A DNA stretch of 64,000 bases from Parabacteroides distasonis (GTDB lineage: Bacteria > Bacteroidota > Bacteroidia > Bacteroidales > Tannerellaceae), in contig NZ_SRYM01000006.1 of the NCBI RefSeq assembly GCF_004793765.1, positions 1 to 64,000 of the forward strand, given 5' to 3'. Each line of letters opens with the position of its first letter. Position 1 is the stretch's first letter. The translations under genes were made by a program, and so were the position numbers. Positions 8,708 to 17,268 of the stretch are shown one piece after another. Below the pieces are notes generated by a model. That model ran no database searches and was not told the DNA's origin. It saw nothing but the letters and a program-made list of their open reading frames with translations.

Positions 8708-10366
8708 ATGGCAACAGAAGATGCAAAGAATACTCCTTCTCAGGAGCAAATGCCCGATAAAGGACGTCGGGACACATTGAAGACATTGGCTACAGTGCCT
8801 ATCTTAGGTGCTTTGGCATATGGCGTTTACCAAAAAAGGAAAGACGCTTTAAGGGGTCGTAACATATCAGATGTATTTCAGGTAAGTAACAGGCAGGCCT
8901 CTTATTTAGAGCCGCAAGGCGATGGTAAGAAGATCCGTATCGGTTTGGTAGGCTTCGGTATTCGTGGAAAGCAATTGATGCGTGCCGCTGGTTTTGCTGA
9001 GCCTTCTTGGATCGATAAGATGAAAGAGGCTAATAAGTTGAATAAGAAAGACACGCGTTATCAACAATATATGGAGCAAGATGATCTGAATATTGAGATA
9101 ACCGCTGTTTGTGATATATTTGATGTATATGGTGAAGCCGCTGTATTGACTGGTTCCAATATCCATCGTGAGGGTAGCGACGGTAAGTTCGGGCCTGCTC
9201 CGAAGCGTTACCGGACTTATCAGGAGTTGGTAGCGGCTCCGGATGTGGATGCCGTTATTATCGCTGGTCCGGACCACTGGCATAGCACGATCGCTATGGC
9301 TGCGGCACGTGCCGGAAAGCACGTATATTGCGAGAAGCCGTTATCATGGACGGTGCCTGAGACCTATATGGTTCGCCAAGTGATCAAGGAGACCGGCGTT
9401 GTATTCCAGTTAGGTCACCAAGGGCGTCAGACCGACTGTTATCAGAAGGCCGAGGAGATTATCGGTAACGGATTATTAGGTCCTGTTAACTTGATTGAGG
9501 TTTGTACGAACCGTAACTCTCCAAATGGTGCTTGGGTATATGATATTATCGAAGGCTCTAATCCTAATACGATTGATTGGAAGCAGTTCGAGGGTGATCC
9601 TGAGCGTATTAAGGAATATATGGATTATATGACATCCAACAAGCTTGAAAGATATATCGGTCCGGACGAGCGTAGCAAGTTCAGTCTGGAACGTTTCTTC
9701 CGCTGGCGTTGTTGGTGGGATTATAGTACAGGTCTTTCCGGTGACTTGTTGACACATGAGTATGACGCTGTCAATCAGATTATGCATGTGGGTATACCTC
9801 ATTCCGCAACTTCATCCGGTGGTGTTTATTTCTTCAAGGACGGACGTACGGTACCTGATGTATTGCAGACTACTTTCGAGTGGCCGGATCGCGATTTGAC
9901 GATGTTGTATAGCGCTACATTGGCAAGTAGCCGTAACCGTGGCAAGGTATTTATGGGACATGACGCTTCTATGGAGGTTTCTAATATCCTAGCTATTACG
10001 GTTGACCAAAATTCCACTCGTTATGCGGATAAGATCAAGGAAGGTGTTATTCCTACAGATACCCCGTTCTATACCTATGTACCGGGACAAAATAGCTCGG
10101 ATTCCGTTACATCTCCTACGGAGTTGTATTTCGCTAAGCGCGGTTTGCTGTATACCTATGTAAATGGCAAGCGTTATGATACGACTCACTTGCATATCCG
10201 CGAATGGCTGGAATGTATCCGTCAAGGCAAGACTCCTAGCTGTAATATTGACGCTGCTTTCCAAGAGGCTATGACCGCTCATATGGGTACTCGCGCTTAT
10301 CTGGAAGGACGTACGATGTACTGGGATAAGGATAAGGAAGAGATCGTAAGAGGTGAACTAGCGTAA
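8708..10366 (+). CDS. Gfo/Idh/MocA family oxidoreductase with Tat-like membrane anchor
   Basis: 552 residues from the ATG at 8708; a TTG at 8699 overlaps the upstream stop and is unlikely. RRDTLKTLATVPILGALAYG (residues 21-40) is a Tat-like signal or anchor without an obvious cleavage site. The Rossmann motif IGLVGFGIRGKQLM follows, and YCEKPLSWTVPET carries the EKP lysine. It is longer than the family norm, with inserts around residues 95-160. It probably acts on the periplasmic side with the DoxX protein. Confidence 0.85.
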   Translation: MATEDAKNTPSQEQMPDKGRRDTLKTLATVPILGALAYGVYQKRKDALRGRNISDVFQVSNRQASYLEPQGDGKKIRIGLVGFGIRGKQLMRAAGFAEPSWIDKMKEANKLNKKDTRYQQYMEQDDLNIEITAVCDIFDVYGEAAVLTGSNIHREGSDGKFGPAPKRYRTYQELVAAPDVDAVIIAGPDHWHSTIAMAAARAGKHVYCEKPLSWTVPETYMVRQVIKETGVVFQLGHQGRQTDCYQKAEEIIGNGLLGPVNLIEVCTNRNSPNGAWVYDIIEGSNPNTIDWKQFEGDPERIKEYMDYMTSNKLERYIGPDERSKFSLERFFRWRCWWDYSTGLSGDLLTHEYDAVNQIMHVGIPHSATSSGGVYFFKDGRTVPDVLQTTFEWPDRDLTMLYSATLASSRNRGKVFMGHDASMEVSNILAITVDQNSTRYADKIKEGVIPTDTPFYTYVPGQNSSDSVTSPTELYFAKRGLLYTYVNGKRYDTTHLHIREWLECIRQGKTPSCNIDAAFQEAMTAHMGTRAYLEGRTMYWDKDKEEIVRGELA

Positions 10367-10394
10367 GTATTAAAAAGACGATAAATAACATTCC

Positions 10395-10433
10395 AAAAAA
10401 GCGAACTTCACAAGTGGTGAGGTTCGCTTTTTT
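10395..10433 (+). terminator. Terminator of the DoxX-oxidoreductase unit
   Basis: Perfect 12-bp arms AAAAAAGCGAAC and GTTCGCTTTTTT; the symmetric A and T runs make it work on either strand. Confidence 0.9.
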
Positions 10434-10538
10434 GTGCGCATGTATAAAATTTCTTCTCTTTCTTGTAACCGATTTGTGATTGCTCATGTCTTATTGATAA
10501 AAGCGAATAATTTATTAAACCTTTAAAGAATAAAAGAT

Positions 10539-10946
10539 ATGAACGAGTTGTGGATTCCTATTTTAGGTGTTATTTGTGCGGTAGGTATGCCGGTATTGTT
10601 AGGTATTATCGCTAGTTACATGACCATTAAAAGTAAGCATGAGGAAAAGATGGCGATGATTGAGAAAGGAATTGTGTTGGAAGAGGCTATGCGGCCCGAG
10701 AGAAGGCCTAATCGTTATAATACCCTGCGTAACGGTATTTTTATGATCGGTTTGTCATTGGGTGTGATTGTCGGTATGATGGTCGACTCTGCTTTCACTT
10801 ACGATAGCGATTGGTTCTTTTTGTTAGTTCCGGCTATTACGATTATGTTCGGTGGAGTAGCTTTTATAATTTATTTCTTTCTTTCCCGTTCTTTAATGGA
10901 GAAGGAGAGATTGGAGGACGAGAAGAAAATGCGTCTGGAAGAATAA
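10539..10946 (+). CDS. DUF6249-type small membrane protein
   Basis: 135 residues with three hydrophobic segments: about 5-27, 65-85 and 94-115. Between the first and second is a charged stretch (TIKSKHEEKMAMIEKGIVLE) shared in style with the protein at 30857. Proteins of this kind accompany ECF sigma factors in Bacteroides; here the sigma gene starts 11 bases downstream, so they are co-transcribed. The role is unknown; a membrane sensor or modulator for the sigma factor is inference. Confidence 0.65.
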   Translation: MNELWIPILGVICAVGMPVLLGIIASYMTIKSKHEEKMAMIEKGIVLEEAMRPERRPNRYNTLRNGIFMIGLSLGVIVGMMVDSAFTYDSDWFFLLVPAITIMFGGVAFIIYFFLSRSLMEKERLEDEKKMRLEE

Positions 10947-10956
10947 ACGATACCGG

Positions 10957-11520
10957 ATGGATGAGCGAAAGTGGATAGAACGTATTTTGGCAGGGGACAC
11001 GCAAAGTTTCTCCTGCCTTGTCGCAAAGTATGAGAAGATGGCTTATACCATCGCTCTTCGTATCTTGGAAAATCGCGAGGAGGCAGAAGAGGCCGTACAG
11101 GATGCGTTCGTGAAGATGTATCGTGCTCTTTCCGATTTTCATTTCGATAGTAAGTTCTCAACATGGTTTTATAGGATCGTGTATCGTACGGCGTTGACAG
11201 CTTTGAGGCAACAGCGTATATTTGTGAATTATGAGGAGGTAGGATCTATAGACCTTTTGAATGACGAAGTTGAATCGGCTACGGCTTTATTGGAGCGTGA
11301 GGATCGAAAAGAGATGATCGCACGTACGTTGAAAAAGCTTCCGGCTGATGAGGCCTTGTTGCTTACTCTTTATTATTTGGAGGAATGCTCGGTGGAAGAG
11401 ATCTGCCAGATCACTGAATTGAGCGCTTCTAATGTGAAAGTAAAACTATTTCGTGGACGGAAACGGTTTTATGAAGTGTTGCAAGATAAAATGAAATTAG
11501 AGACAGCTGATTTGTTATGA
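10957..11520 (+). CDS. ECF-type RNA polymerase sigma factor
   Basis: 187 residues. Region 2 covers about residues 8-80 (EEAEEAVQDAFVKMYRAL and FSTWFYRIVYRTAL), region 4 about 120-175 (LPADEALLLTLYYLEECSVE, then the HTH ending in ASNVKVKLFRGRKRF). It directs RNA polymerase to a dedicated promoter set. It is sandwiched between a membrane protein (10539) and a probable anti-sigma (11517), whose ATG overlaps its stop. Confidence 0.93.
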   Translation: MDERKWIERILAGDTQSFSCLVAKYEKMAYTIALRILENREEAEEAVQDAFVKMYRALSDFHFDSKFSTWFYRIVYRTALTALRQQRIFVNYEEVGSIDLLNDEVESATALLEREDRKEMIARTLKKLPADEALLLTLYYLEECSVEEICQITELSASNVKVKLFRGRKRFYEVLQDKMKLETADLL

Positions 11521-11900
11521 ATATGAATGAGAAAGATATTGATCATTTGACACGTAAGTTGATGCGAGGAACGGCAGAACAACCTTCGGCTTCATTAAAC
11601 TCCCGTATTATGGCATTGATTATGCAAGAGAAGAAGCGGGTATATAAGTACTATATCAAGAAGCGGTTTACGCCTGTAGGCATTTTTAGCATGTTTGTCG
11701 CTTATATGCTTGTATTAGTAGGCATCTTGTATTTGGTTAAGCTTTCTCCGGGCGGGGCGGAAACGGTTTTAGGTTCTTTGCGAGCCTATTTCCCGATTGT
11801 TTTAACGATTGCTTCCGGGATCTCTTGTTTCTTCCTGTTTACACAACTCGATAATTGGTTGAAGAGAGAAGAGATACACCGGCAAAACACCTCAAAATAA
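11517..11900 (+). CDS. Small membrane protein, probable anti-sigma partner
   Basis: 127 residues. ATGA overlap with the sigma gene indicates translational coupling. The cytosolic N-terminus (about 1-50) contains DIDHLTRKLMRG. There are two membrane helices (about 55-75 and 88-106), then a short basic tail. There is no zinc-binding ZAS motif (no HxxxCxxC), so the anti-sigma assignment rests on position and topology alone. Confidence 0.6.
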   Translation: MNMNEKDIDHLTRKLMRGTAEQPSASLNSRIMALIMQEKKRVYKYYIKKRFTPVGIFSMFVAYMLVLVGILYLVKLSPGGAETVLGSLRAYFPIVLTIASGISCFFLFTQLDNWLKREEIHRQNTSK

Positions 11901-11909
11901 AAATATCCG

Positions 11910-11942
11910 GTTGTAGAGACGGGCATGCCCCGTCTCTACAAC
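11910..11942. terminator. Bidirectional terminator; palindromic intergenic repeat
   Basis: Perfect 14-bp stem GTTGTAGAGACGGG / CCCGTCTCTACAAC with a 5-base loop, between convergent genes. The GTAGAGACG / CGTCTCTAC core resembles other hairpins in this window (31269, 32693, 36656), so it belongs to a dispersed palindromic family. Confidence 0.75.
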
Positions 11943-11945
11943 TAA

Positions 11946-13031
11946 TTAATTGGCCTTGACTTTTAGATTTCCGTAACGATTTCCTTCGAAGTGAATCGTC
12001 GGTTGCTTTCCACCATTAATCTCATAGGTGTAATTCTTGTCACGATCCTCATCGTCAAAATGCTTGCGGGTGATATTGAAACCGTTCACGTCGCAGCTTG
12101 AATACTTCATGTTCTCCGCTACTATCCGGAAAGACGTTTTTGCGGGAAGCGCTACTTCCAAATTCCCATAATGGGATTCTACGTTCACTTTCGAGAAAGA
12201 GGGAGACAAGTTTCGTATCTTTAAGTTACTATAGCTAAGGCTACTTACATTCAAGGCATCTTTAAGAGTCCCGATTTTAGCGTCGCTGTACTTAATTTCC
12301 ATGTCTAGTCTACTTACGCTTTCGATTGTAAAATTACCGTATTTAATCTCCATGCGTAAAGATTGTATATTCTGTATATCCAGATTGGAATACTTACTGT
12401 CTATCGTTAATTCTTTAGCGTTGCGGATTTTGGCAGTCCCTACGTAGCCCAGATTCAGTTGGGCATCTTGCAGATTCCCTACCTCAACGTTACCATATTT
12501 AGCCTCTATCATTGCGTTGGCGATAAAATTACCCGCATTCAGGTTACCATATTTTACATGGATATCCATGTTGCCGTTATTATCGCTTGGCAAGTTGATG
12601 TTTCCGTATTTCTGGTTCAAGTCTGCACCGAGCTTAGGTGGCATCTGGATATAATAATTGATCGTCATGGACTCATTATTCGAATTACTATTCATCTCCT
12701 TCTTTATCGTAGTGATCGCTGAGACAATACCACCTATCTTCTTGGTCTCGATTTGGATACGGTCCAAGTTCTCTTGAGCACGTTCCTCGCTGCGAGCCTT
12801 ACATTCTACCTCAACCCGTATAGCTACCGTATTCTGATTCCAGTGGGTAACGGTGATGTTTCCATAACGGTTTTCTACTTGGAGACGATCACCAGCGCTT
12901 ACGCTGTAGGATTGAGATATCTCTTTTTTCTTGATCTTCTCTTGTGGCCTAGCTATTGCCGATAGATTGCATAGCAGCAATACGAAAGTCAGCAATACGG
13001 CGGGACTTAATTTTACGTGTGTCGTGTTCAT
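11946..13031 (-). CDS. DUF4097-like exported beta-repeat protein
   Basis: 361 residues with a signal peptide (cleavage near residue 27, AIA-RPQ). Ten or so short repeats are centred on YGN or YSN (RYGNITV, KYGNINL, KYGNLNA, KYGNVEV, KYSNLDI, KYGNFTI, HYGNLEV, RYGNLKV) spaced about 20 residues apart, predicting a beta-helix or solenoid. It is last in an operon with an ECF sigma factor and a membrane protein. DUF4097-type proteins often sit in such envelope-stress operons; the molecular role is unknown. Confidence 0.75.
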   Translation of the reverse strand: MNTTHVKLSPAVLLTFVLLLCNLSAIARPQEKIKKKEISQSYSVSAGDRLQVENRYGNITVTHWNQNTVAIRVEVECKARSEERAQENLDRIQIETKKIGGIVSAITTIKKEMNSNSNNESMTINYYIQMPPKLGADLNQKYGNINLPSDNNGNMDIHVKYGNLNAGNFIANAMIEAKYGNVEVGNLQDAQLNLGYVGTAKIRNAKELTIDSKYSNLDIQNIQSLRMEIKYGNFTIESVSRLDMEIKYSDAKIGTLKDALNVSSLSYSNLKIRNLSPSFSKVNVESHYGNLEVALPAKTSFRIVAENMKYSSCDVNGFNITRKHFDDEDRDKNYTYEINGGKQPTIHFEGNRYGNLKVKAN

Positions 13032-13056
13032 GATTGATATGTATTAATTGTTATTA

Positions 13057-13593
13057 CTATTTCTGGTTATCTGTGACTAGTTCCATTTGCTTTAGCATCA
13101 GCGTGAGGCCCTCCAAGCTATTGCTGTAATGCTGGGTCATGGCGAAAAGACCGTCGTTGGAACAAGGCAAGGTAGGGAGTATCGTTTCCTCGAACATATA
13201 ATTATCCGTGAGGATTCGTTTGCTCTCTTGCAATAACTCTTCCGCTCCCGGTGTCTGGTCCTGTTTATACAACTTCTTCATCTGCGCCAATACCTCATTC
13301 ATTTGCATATTGTAATATAAGCGTAGTTCCTCTATCTCCTCTTGGGTCTCACAGGCTTGGGCCGTAGTTTTTTGCACGGGCTCCGGTATGTAAGTTCCAC
13401 CCGGCAAGCGGAATAGGAGCAACAAGGCGATAGAGGCGGCTATGGCAAAGGCCGATAGGCTGTATAGAGCCACACGGTTCTTCCGTGGTTTCGGCAGCTT
13501 TTGCTCGAAACGTTCGAAGTGGCCTTCGGGAAGTATCTCATCTTCCTCGAATGCGTCACGGTTTGCGTCTATGAAATTCTTTAGTTTATCCAT
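13057..13593 (-). CDS. Membrane protein, probable anti-sigma factor
   Basis: 178 residues. A cytosolic N-terminus of about 40 residues (DEILPEGHFERFEQKLP) is followed by one membrane helix (about 42-62, LYSLSAFAIAASIALLLLF) and a helical periplasmic domain rich in E, Q and M. The GHFERFEQKL motif is common in Bacteroidetes anti-sigma-like proteins. It lies 2 bases after the sigma factor gene. No ZAS zinc motif. Confidence 0.7.
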   Translation of the reverse strand: MDKLKNFIDANRDAFEEDEILPEGHFERFEQKLPKPRKNRVALYSLSAFAIAASIALLLLFRLPGGTYIPEPVQKTTAQACETQEEIEELRLYYNMQMNEVLAQMKKLYKQDQTPGAEELLQESKRILTDNYMFEETILPTLPCSNDGLFAMTQHYSNSLEGLTLMLKQMELVTDNQK

Positions 13594-13595
13594 GT

Positions 13596-14126
13596 TTAAT
13601 TGGCTGCTATAATGTCTAACAATTTCCGCTTAGCGCGTAGGTACTGGCTACGGACGCTTGGCGGTTGAATTTTCAGGATAGAGGCGATCTCTTCCATATC
13701 ATATCCCTCAAAGAGGTAAAGCGAGAGGATTATGCGGTAGCCTGCCGGCAACTTCTTGGTAGCTTCCTTTATCTGTGCCACGGAATATTGGATTTCTTCC
13801 TCGTCCGGTCCGTCCGTTTCCGGTTCGGCCAGATTGTCGGAAAGCTCCTCTTGGTCCGGTGTTTGGCGGCGTACATAATCGATGGCCGTATGGATGGCGA
13901 TGCGATGCATCCATGCCTCAAAGCATTGCCCGTCATGATATTGGTCCAAGCGTGTGAAGATCTTGAGGAACGAGTCCTGCATGGCTTCTTCCGCCTCGGA
14001 TGAGTTGCCTACGATACGCAAGCAGGCTATATACAATCGCTGTGCGTATTGTTTGTACAACTTCAGTTGCGAGCTCCGGTCTCCCCGGCGGCAACCCTCG
14101 ATCAGATGTTCGGTTACTTTGTCCAT
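13596..14126 (-). CDS. ECF-type RNA polymerase sigma factor
   Basis: 176 residues from the ATG at 14126 (MDKVTEHLIEGCRRGDRSSQ); the frame to 14165 adds a poorly conserved 13-residue extension. Region 2 includes SSEAEEAMQDSFLKIFTRL and CFEAWMHRIAIHTAIDY; region 4 covers about 120-172 (LPAGYRIILSLYLFEGYDME, ending SVRSQYLRAKRKLL). It is first gene of a three-gene operon with an anti-sigma-like protein and a DUF4097-like protein. Confidence 0.93.
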   Translation of the reverse strand: MDKVTEHLIEGCRRGDRSSQLKLYKQYAQRLYIACLRIVGNSSEAEEAMQDSFLKIFTRLDQYHDGQCFEAWMHRIAIHTAIDYVRRQTPDQEELSDNLAEPETDGPDEEEIQYSVAQIKEATKKLPAGYRIILSLYLFEGYDMEEIASILKIQPPSVRSQYLRAKRKLLDIIAAN

Positions 14127-14258
14127 TTGTTTATATAAACGAGAGTGATGCCTTGACCGTTGCATCTTGTAGCGTAAAAATACAAAAAAAAGAAAGGCAT
14201 CATCTCGACGCCTCTCCTCCTGAACTAAATGATAAAAATAAAAGTTATGTGGGAAGGT

Positions 14259-15020
14259 TTATTTCATGTCTGTTATATTGGAGATACTATCGTTCGTATA
14301 GCCTTGCGAAGTATCCTCCATTTTGCTCTTATCCGAATTATATTTTAATTTATAAGCCTGTTTCCCTTCGGAAGTCCAATAGTTTACGACAAGATCGACC
14401 GTCTCTCCTTTGGTATCCGGCAAGGAAGACAAATTGAACGCCACACGTCCGGCCCCGATCGTATATTGGGGATCATCGTAAGCGTTATGCCTAAACTCCA
14501 GCGTATAAGGATCATTCTCGGCATCCGGTTGGATCAGGTTGATAAAGTGGGCGGTCTTGCCTCCCCAAAGTGTCTCGAAATAGATATTCAAATATCCGTC
14601 TCCGATCCACATATTATTGTTATAAATACTTACCGGGTCCGTACCATAGATAGAATCATTAGCCGCTCCCTCGTTCTTAGCGATGGATTTCGTAAGGATG
14701 TTATGGATCGCATTCACCTTGATATAGTGGGAGAAACCTCCTAGGTTACTTTGGGTGGAATCCGCCAATATCGTGAAGTTCACCAAGGCACGTTGGTTAG
14801 GCTTCGGCTGATAGTTCGGATAGTTCGTGGCGGCGGGCCATAGCTTATCTCCGTCGTCCAGCCGTAAGTAATATACGTTATTGCCTTCCGGTACTACGGT
14901 AGCGACCGCTATCCAGATATCACCTAAAGAATACGAGTCATCGTCATCTAAGCAAGAGGGTAGGGTGAGGGATACTAAAGCGATCCCGATAACCAATAAA
15001 AAAGCTCTCAACGTCTTCAT
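14259..15020 (-). CDS. NigD-like lipoprotein
   Basis: 253 residues. The lipobox SLTLPSC ends at residue 23, followed by the run of aspartates (LDDDDSYSLGD) common in surface-exposed Bacteroidetes lipoproteins. The body matches the NigD-like two-domain beta pattern (GDIWIAVATVVPEGNNVYYL, QRALVNFTIL). NigD is named from a Prevotella bacteriocin cluster; the general function is unknown. Monocistronic, with no bacteriocin genes nearby. Confidence 0.8.
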   Translation of the reverse strand: MKTLRAFLLVIGIALVSLTLPSCLDDDDSYSLGDIWIAVATVVPEGNNVYYLRLDDGDKLWPAATNYPNYQPKPNQRALVNFTILADSTQSNLGGFSHYIKVNAIHNILTKSIAKNEGAANDSIYGTDPVSIYNNNMWIGDGYLNIYFETLWGGKTAHFINLIQPDAENDPYTLEFRHNAYDDPQYTIGAGRVAFNLSSLPDTKGETVDLVVNYWTSEGKQAYKLKYNSDKSKMEDTSQGYTNDSISNITDMK

Positions 15021-15114
15021 TCCTTTTGTTTCTTAAAAAGTTCACATTTCATCGTTCTATGAGGAAAGATGTAAGTTCGGGGTGAAATGCTGCAAAAGAC
15101 GTTAATAAAAGATG

Positions 15115-16248
15115 TTAAGAACCAAGGGATTCAACGATTAGCCGTGCCGTACGCTTTGAAGCCCCGGGCATTCCTAGCGTATGGATAATCTTGTCGTATC
15201 CGTCCAGCATCCGTTTTCGATAGGCTGGATCTTGTAGGATGCGTCCTAGCTCGTCTTGTATTTGCGACTCGGAGAAGCGGGCTCCGAATAGTTCTTGTAC
15301 GATCTCCCGTCCCCCGATCAGGTTCACGAGGGATATGTATTTCGTATGGAAGAAATGCTTGAAAATAAAGCTGGCCAACTGTCCGGCTACGACGTAGTAG
15401 CAAACGACTTGCGGAACCCGGAACAGGGCGGTTTCCAAGGTTGCCGTGCCGGAGGTTACCAAGGCGGCGGCGCTATGTTGTAGCAAGGGATAGGTTTTAC
15501 CGAACACGATCTTGGCGGGATAAGAGCCTACGTATTCTTGATAGTAAGCTGGATCGATGCCTGGCGCTCCGGCTATTACCGGCTGGTAGTCGGGATATGC
15601 GGAGGCTACTTTCAGCATAGTCGGTAAGTTGTCCTTGATCTCTTGCTTGCGGCTACCGGATAGCAAGGCGAGGATAGGCTTGTCGGCCAATCCTTCCTCT
15701 TTGATAAATGTATCTCTTGAGATCGCTTGGTGCTCCTTGTAATAGGCTACGGAGTCTACAGAAGGATTTCCTACGTAATCTACCGAATAATTAAGCTTCC
15801 GGAAAAACTCGGTCTCGAACGGCAGGATGCAGAACATACGATCTACATAACGCCGGAAGTCCTTGATGCGGTATTGTTTCCAGGCCCATATCTTGGGGGA
15901 TATATAGTAATATACCGGAAGCCCTAACTGGGTTTTCACGTATTTGGCGATCTTCAGGTTGAATCCCGGGTAGTCAATTAAGATGACGACATCTGGTTGA
16001 TAGCGGCGGATATCCTCTTGGCACGTCTTCATGTTATTTAAGATGGTACGCAAGTTCAGCAATACCGGGATAAAGCCCATGAATGCCATTTCCCGGTAAT
16101 GTTTGACAAGGGTTCCTCCAACGGCTCTCATCAGATCGCCGCCCAGAAAGCGGAACTCGGCCTTCGGGTCATTCTCTTTCAAGGCTGCCATCAAATTCGA
16201 GGCGTGCAGGTCTCCGGAGGCTTCTCCGGCTATCAAGTAATACTTCAT
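15115..16248 (-). CDS. lpxB: Lipid-A-disaccharide synthase
   Basis: 377 residues, the usual length. The N-terminal motif YLIAGEASGDLHASNLM is diagnostic of this GT-B glycosyltransferase (GT19). It joins UDP-2,3-diacylglucosamine to lipid X to give the lipid A disaccharide at the inner membrane. SGSRKQEI and the C-terminal TSGTATLETALF segment line the donor site. It sits 24 bases after surE in the same direction, so both are probably co-transcribed. Confidence 0.96.
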   Translation of the reverse strand: MKYYLIAGEASGDLHASNLMAALKENDPKAEFRFLGGDLMRAVGGTLVKHYREMAFMGFIPVLLNLRTILNNMKTCQEDIRRYQPDVVILIDYPGFNLKIAKYVKTQLGLPVYYYISPKIWAWKQYRIKDFRRYVDRMFCILPFETEFFRKLNYSVDYVGNPSVDSVAYYKEHQAISRDTFIKEEGLADKPILALLSGSRKQEIKDNLPTMLKVASAYPDYQPVIAGAPGIDPAYYQEYVGSYPAKIVFGKTYPLLQHSAAALVTSGTATLETALFRVPQVVCYYVVAGQLASFIFKHFFHTKYISLVNLIGGREIVQELFGARFSESQIQDELGRILQDPAYRKRMLDGYDKIIHTLGMPGASKRTARLIVESLGS

Positions 16249-16272
16249 GAATTGAAAATTGAGGATTGAAAA

Positions 16273-17040
16273 TTAAAGGATCCAGTTGTTTAGGGTGGCC
16301 ATGAAGTCATAGTCCGTAACGTCGATCTTGCAGGGGACTAGGGAGGCGTATCCGCTGTCCAGCGCAAGCATATCATTGTCCGGGTGGATGGGTTTAGCAC
16401 TCTCGAAAGCTCCTGTCAACCAGAATACGGGTTCTCCGCTGGCGTTCTCGGAACGTTTGAATTCACGTACCCAACGGCCATCCGCTTGGCGACAAACTTT
16501 CAACCCTTTCACTTGGGGTAGCTTCGGCACGTTGAGATTTAAGTAGGTTCCGTGCGGTAAGCCTTCTTTTAACACCCGGCGTGCCAGCATACGTCCTAGG
16601 CGGCAGCATTCGGAGAAGTCGGCATCGGCCGCATGATCTAGTAAGGATACACCCATGGAAGGGATGTTGAAAATACACCCCTCGGCGGCGGCACCCATCG
16701 TTCCGGAATAATTTACGCAAATAGCCATATTCCCCCCATGGTTGATACCGGAGACCAGCAGATCGGGCGTGCGCTCCAAAACCTCATTAATCGCTAATTT
16801 AACGCAATCAACCGGTGTCCCGGTGCAACTATAGATGGTTAGCCCTTCCTCCTTTTTCAACAAGGTGTACTTGATAGGAACTAAGGATGTAATGGCGCTA
16901 CCCATTCCGGAACGAGGTCCATCGGGAGCGAATACCACTAAATCGCCTAGATCTTTCAGGCACTCAATTAATTCGTTAATACCTTTGGCCCATACGCCAT
17001 CATCATTCGTGACCAGAATTAATGGTTTCTCGTTTGTCAT
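16273..17040 (-). CDS. surE: 5'/3'-nucleotidase SurE
   Basis: 255 residues. The N-terminal [15 protein letters not shown] carries the metal-binding DD pair; [15 protein letters not shown] and [20 protein letters not shown] complete the active site. It dephosphorylates nucleoside monophosphates in stationary-phase or stress metabolism. It is upstream of lpxB, separated by an A/T-rich gap with AATTGAAAATTGA repeats. A TACCTTTG promoter box lies at 17066-17073. Confidence 0.95.
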   Translation of the reverse strand: MTNEKPLILVTNDDGVWAKGINELIECLKDLGDLVVFAPDGPRSGMGSAITSLVPIKYTLLKKEEGLTIYSCTGTPVDCVKLAINEVLERTPDLLVSGINHGGNMAICVNYSGTMGAAAEGCIFNIPSMGVSLLDHAADADFSECCRLGRMLARRVLKEGLPHGTYLNLNVPKLPQVKGLKVCRQADGRWVREFKRSENASGEPVFWLTGAFESAKPIHPDNDMLALDSGYASLVPCKIDVTDYDFMATLNNWIL

Positions 17041-17065
17041 ATCATTTTATCCTTATTGTGTTGTA

Positions 17066-17073
17066 CAAAGGTA
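17066..17073 (-). promoter_or_regulatory. surE-lpxB promoter -7 box (TACCTTTG)
   Basis: Minus-strand TACCTTTG, 25 bases before the surE ATG. The TTG upstream is about 15 rather than 19-20 bases away, so the -33 element is uncertain. Confidence 0.5.
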
Positions 17074-17119
17074 ACAATAATTTGCGAACAATAGTTGGGG
17101 TGTGAGGGATAGGAGTTAT

Positions 17120-17154
17120 CCTTTCGCCTAGTCGATTGTTGATCAGGCGAAAGG
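17120..17154 (+). terminator. Hairpin at the 3' edge of the gene remnants
   Basis: Perfect 10-bp arms CCTTTCGCCT and AGGCGAAAGG with a 15-base loop. The right arm overlaps the stop of the Rpn remnant. TATTTTT follows on the plus strand, where no gene is seen upstream. Confidence 0.5.
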
Positions 17155-17268
17155 TATTTTTATGATCCTCAAGTCCATGATCGTATGCTCCCCTTCGAGG
17201 AGGTCGTTCAGGAACTCGATTAGTATGTCCTTGTCCATTTCCCTATCGAATATGTGCTTGAAGCCGAA
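17143..17268 (-). pseudogene. Rpn/PD-(D/E)XK nuclease-transposase family fragment
   Basis: 42 codons in one frame: FGFKHIFDREMDKDILIEFL, then NDLLEGEHTIMDLRIIKIPFA and a stop. This matches the conserved N-terminus of recombination-promoting nuclease/PDDEXK transposase family proteins (typical wording TDFGFKYIFG...LIDFLNQLL). The fragment has no start codon and ends far too early. It is joined out of frame to a glycosyltransferase remnant at about 17265-17275. Confidence 0.65.

Noticed and set aside
14126-14165. N-terminal extension of the ECF sigma factor to 14165
   Set aside because: MQRSRHHSRLYKQ is not part of the ECF fold; the ATG at 14126 gives the normal region 2 start.
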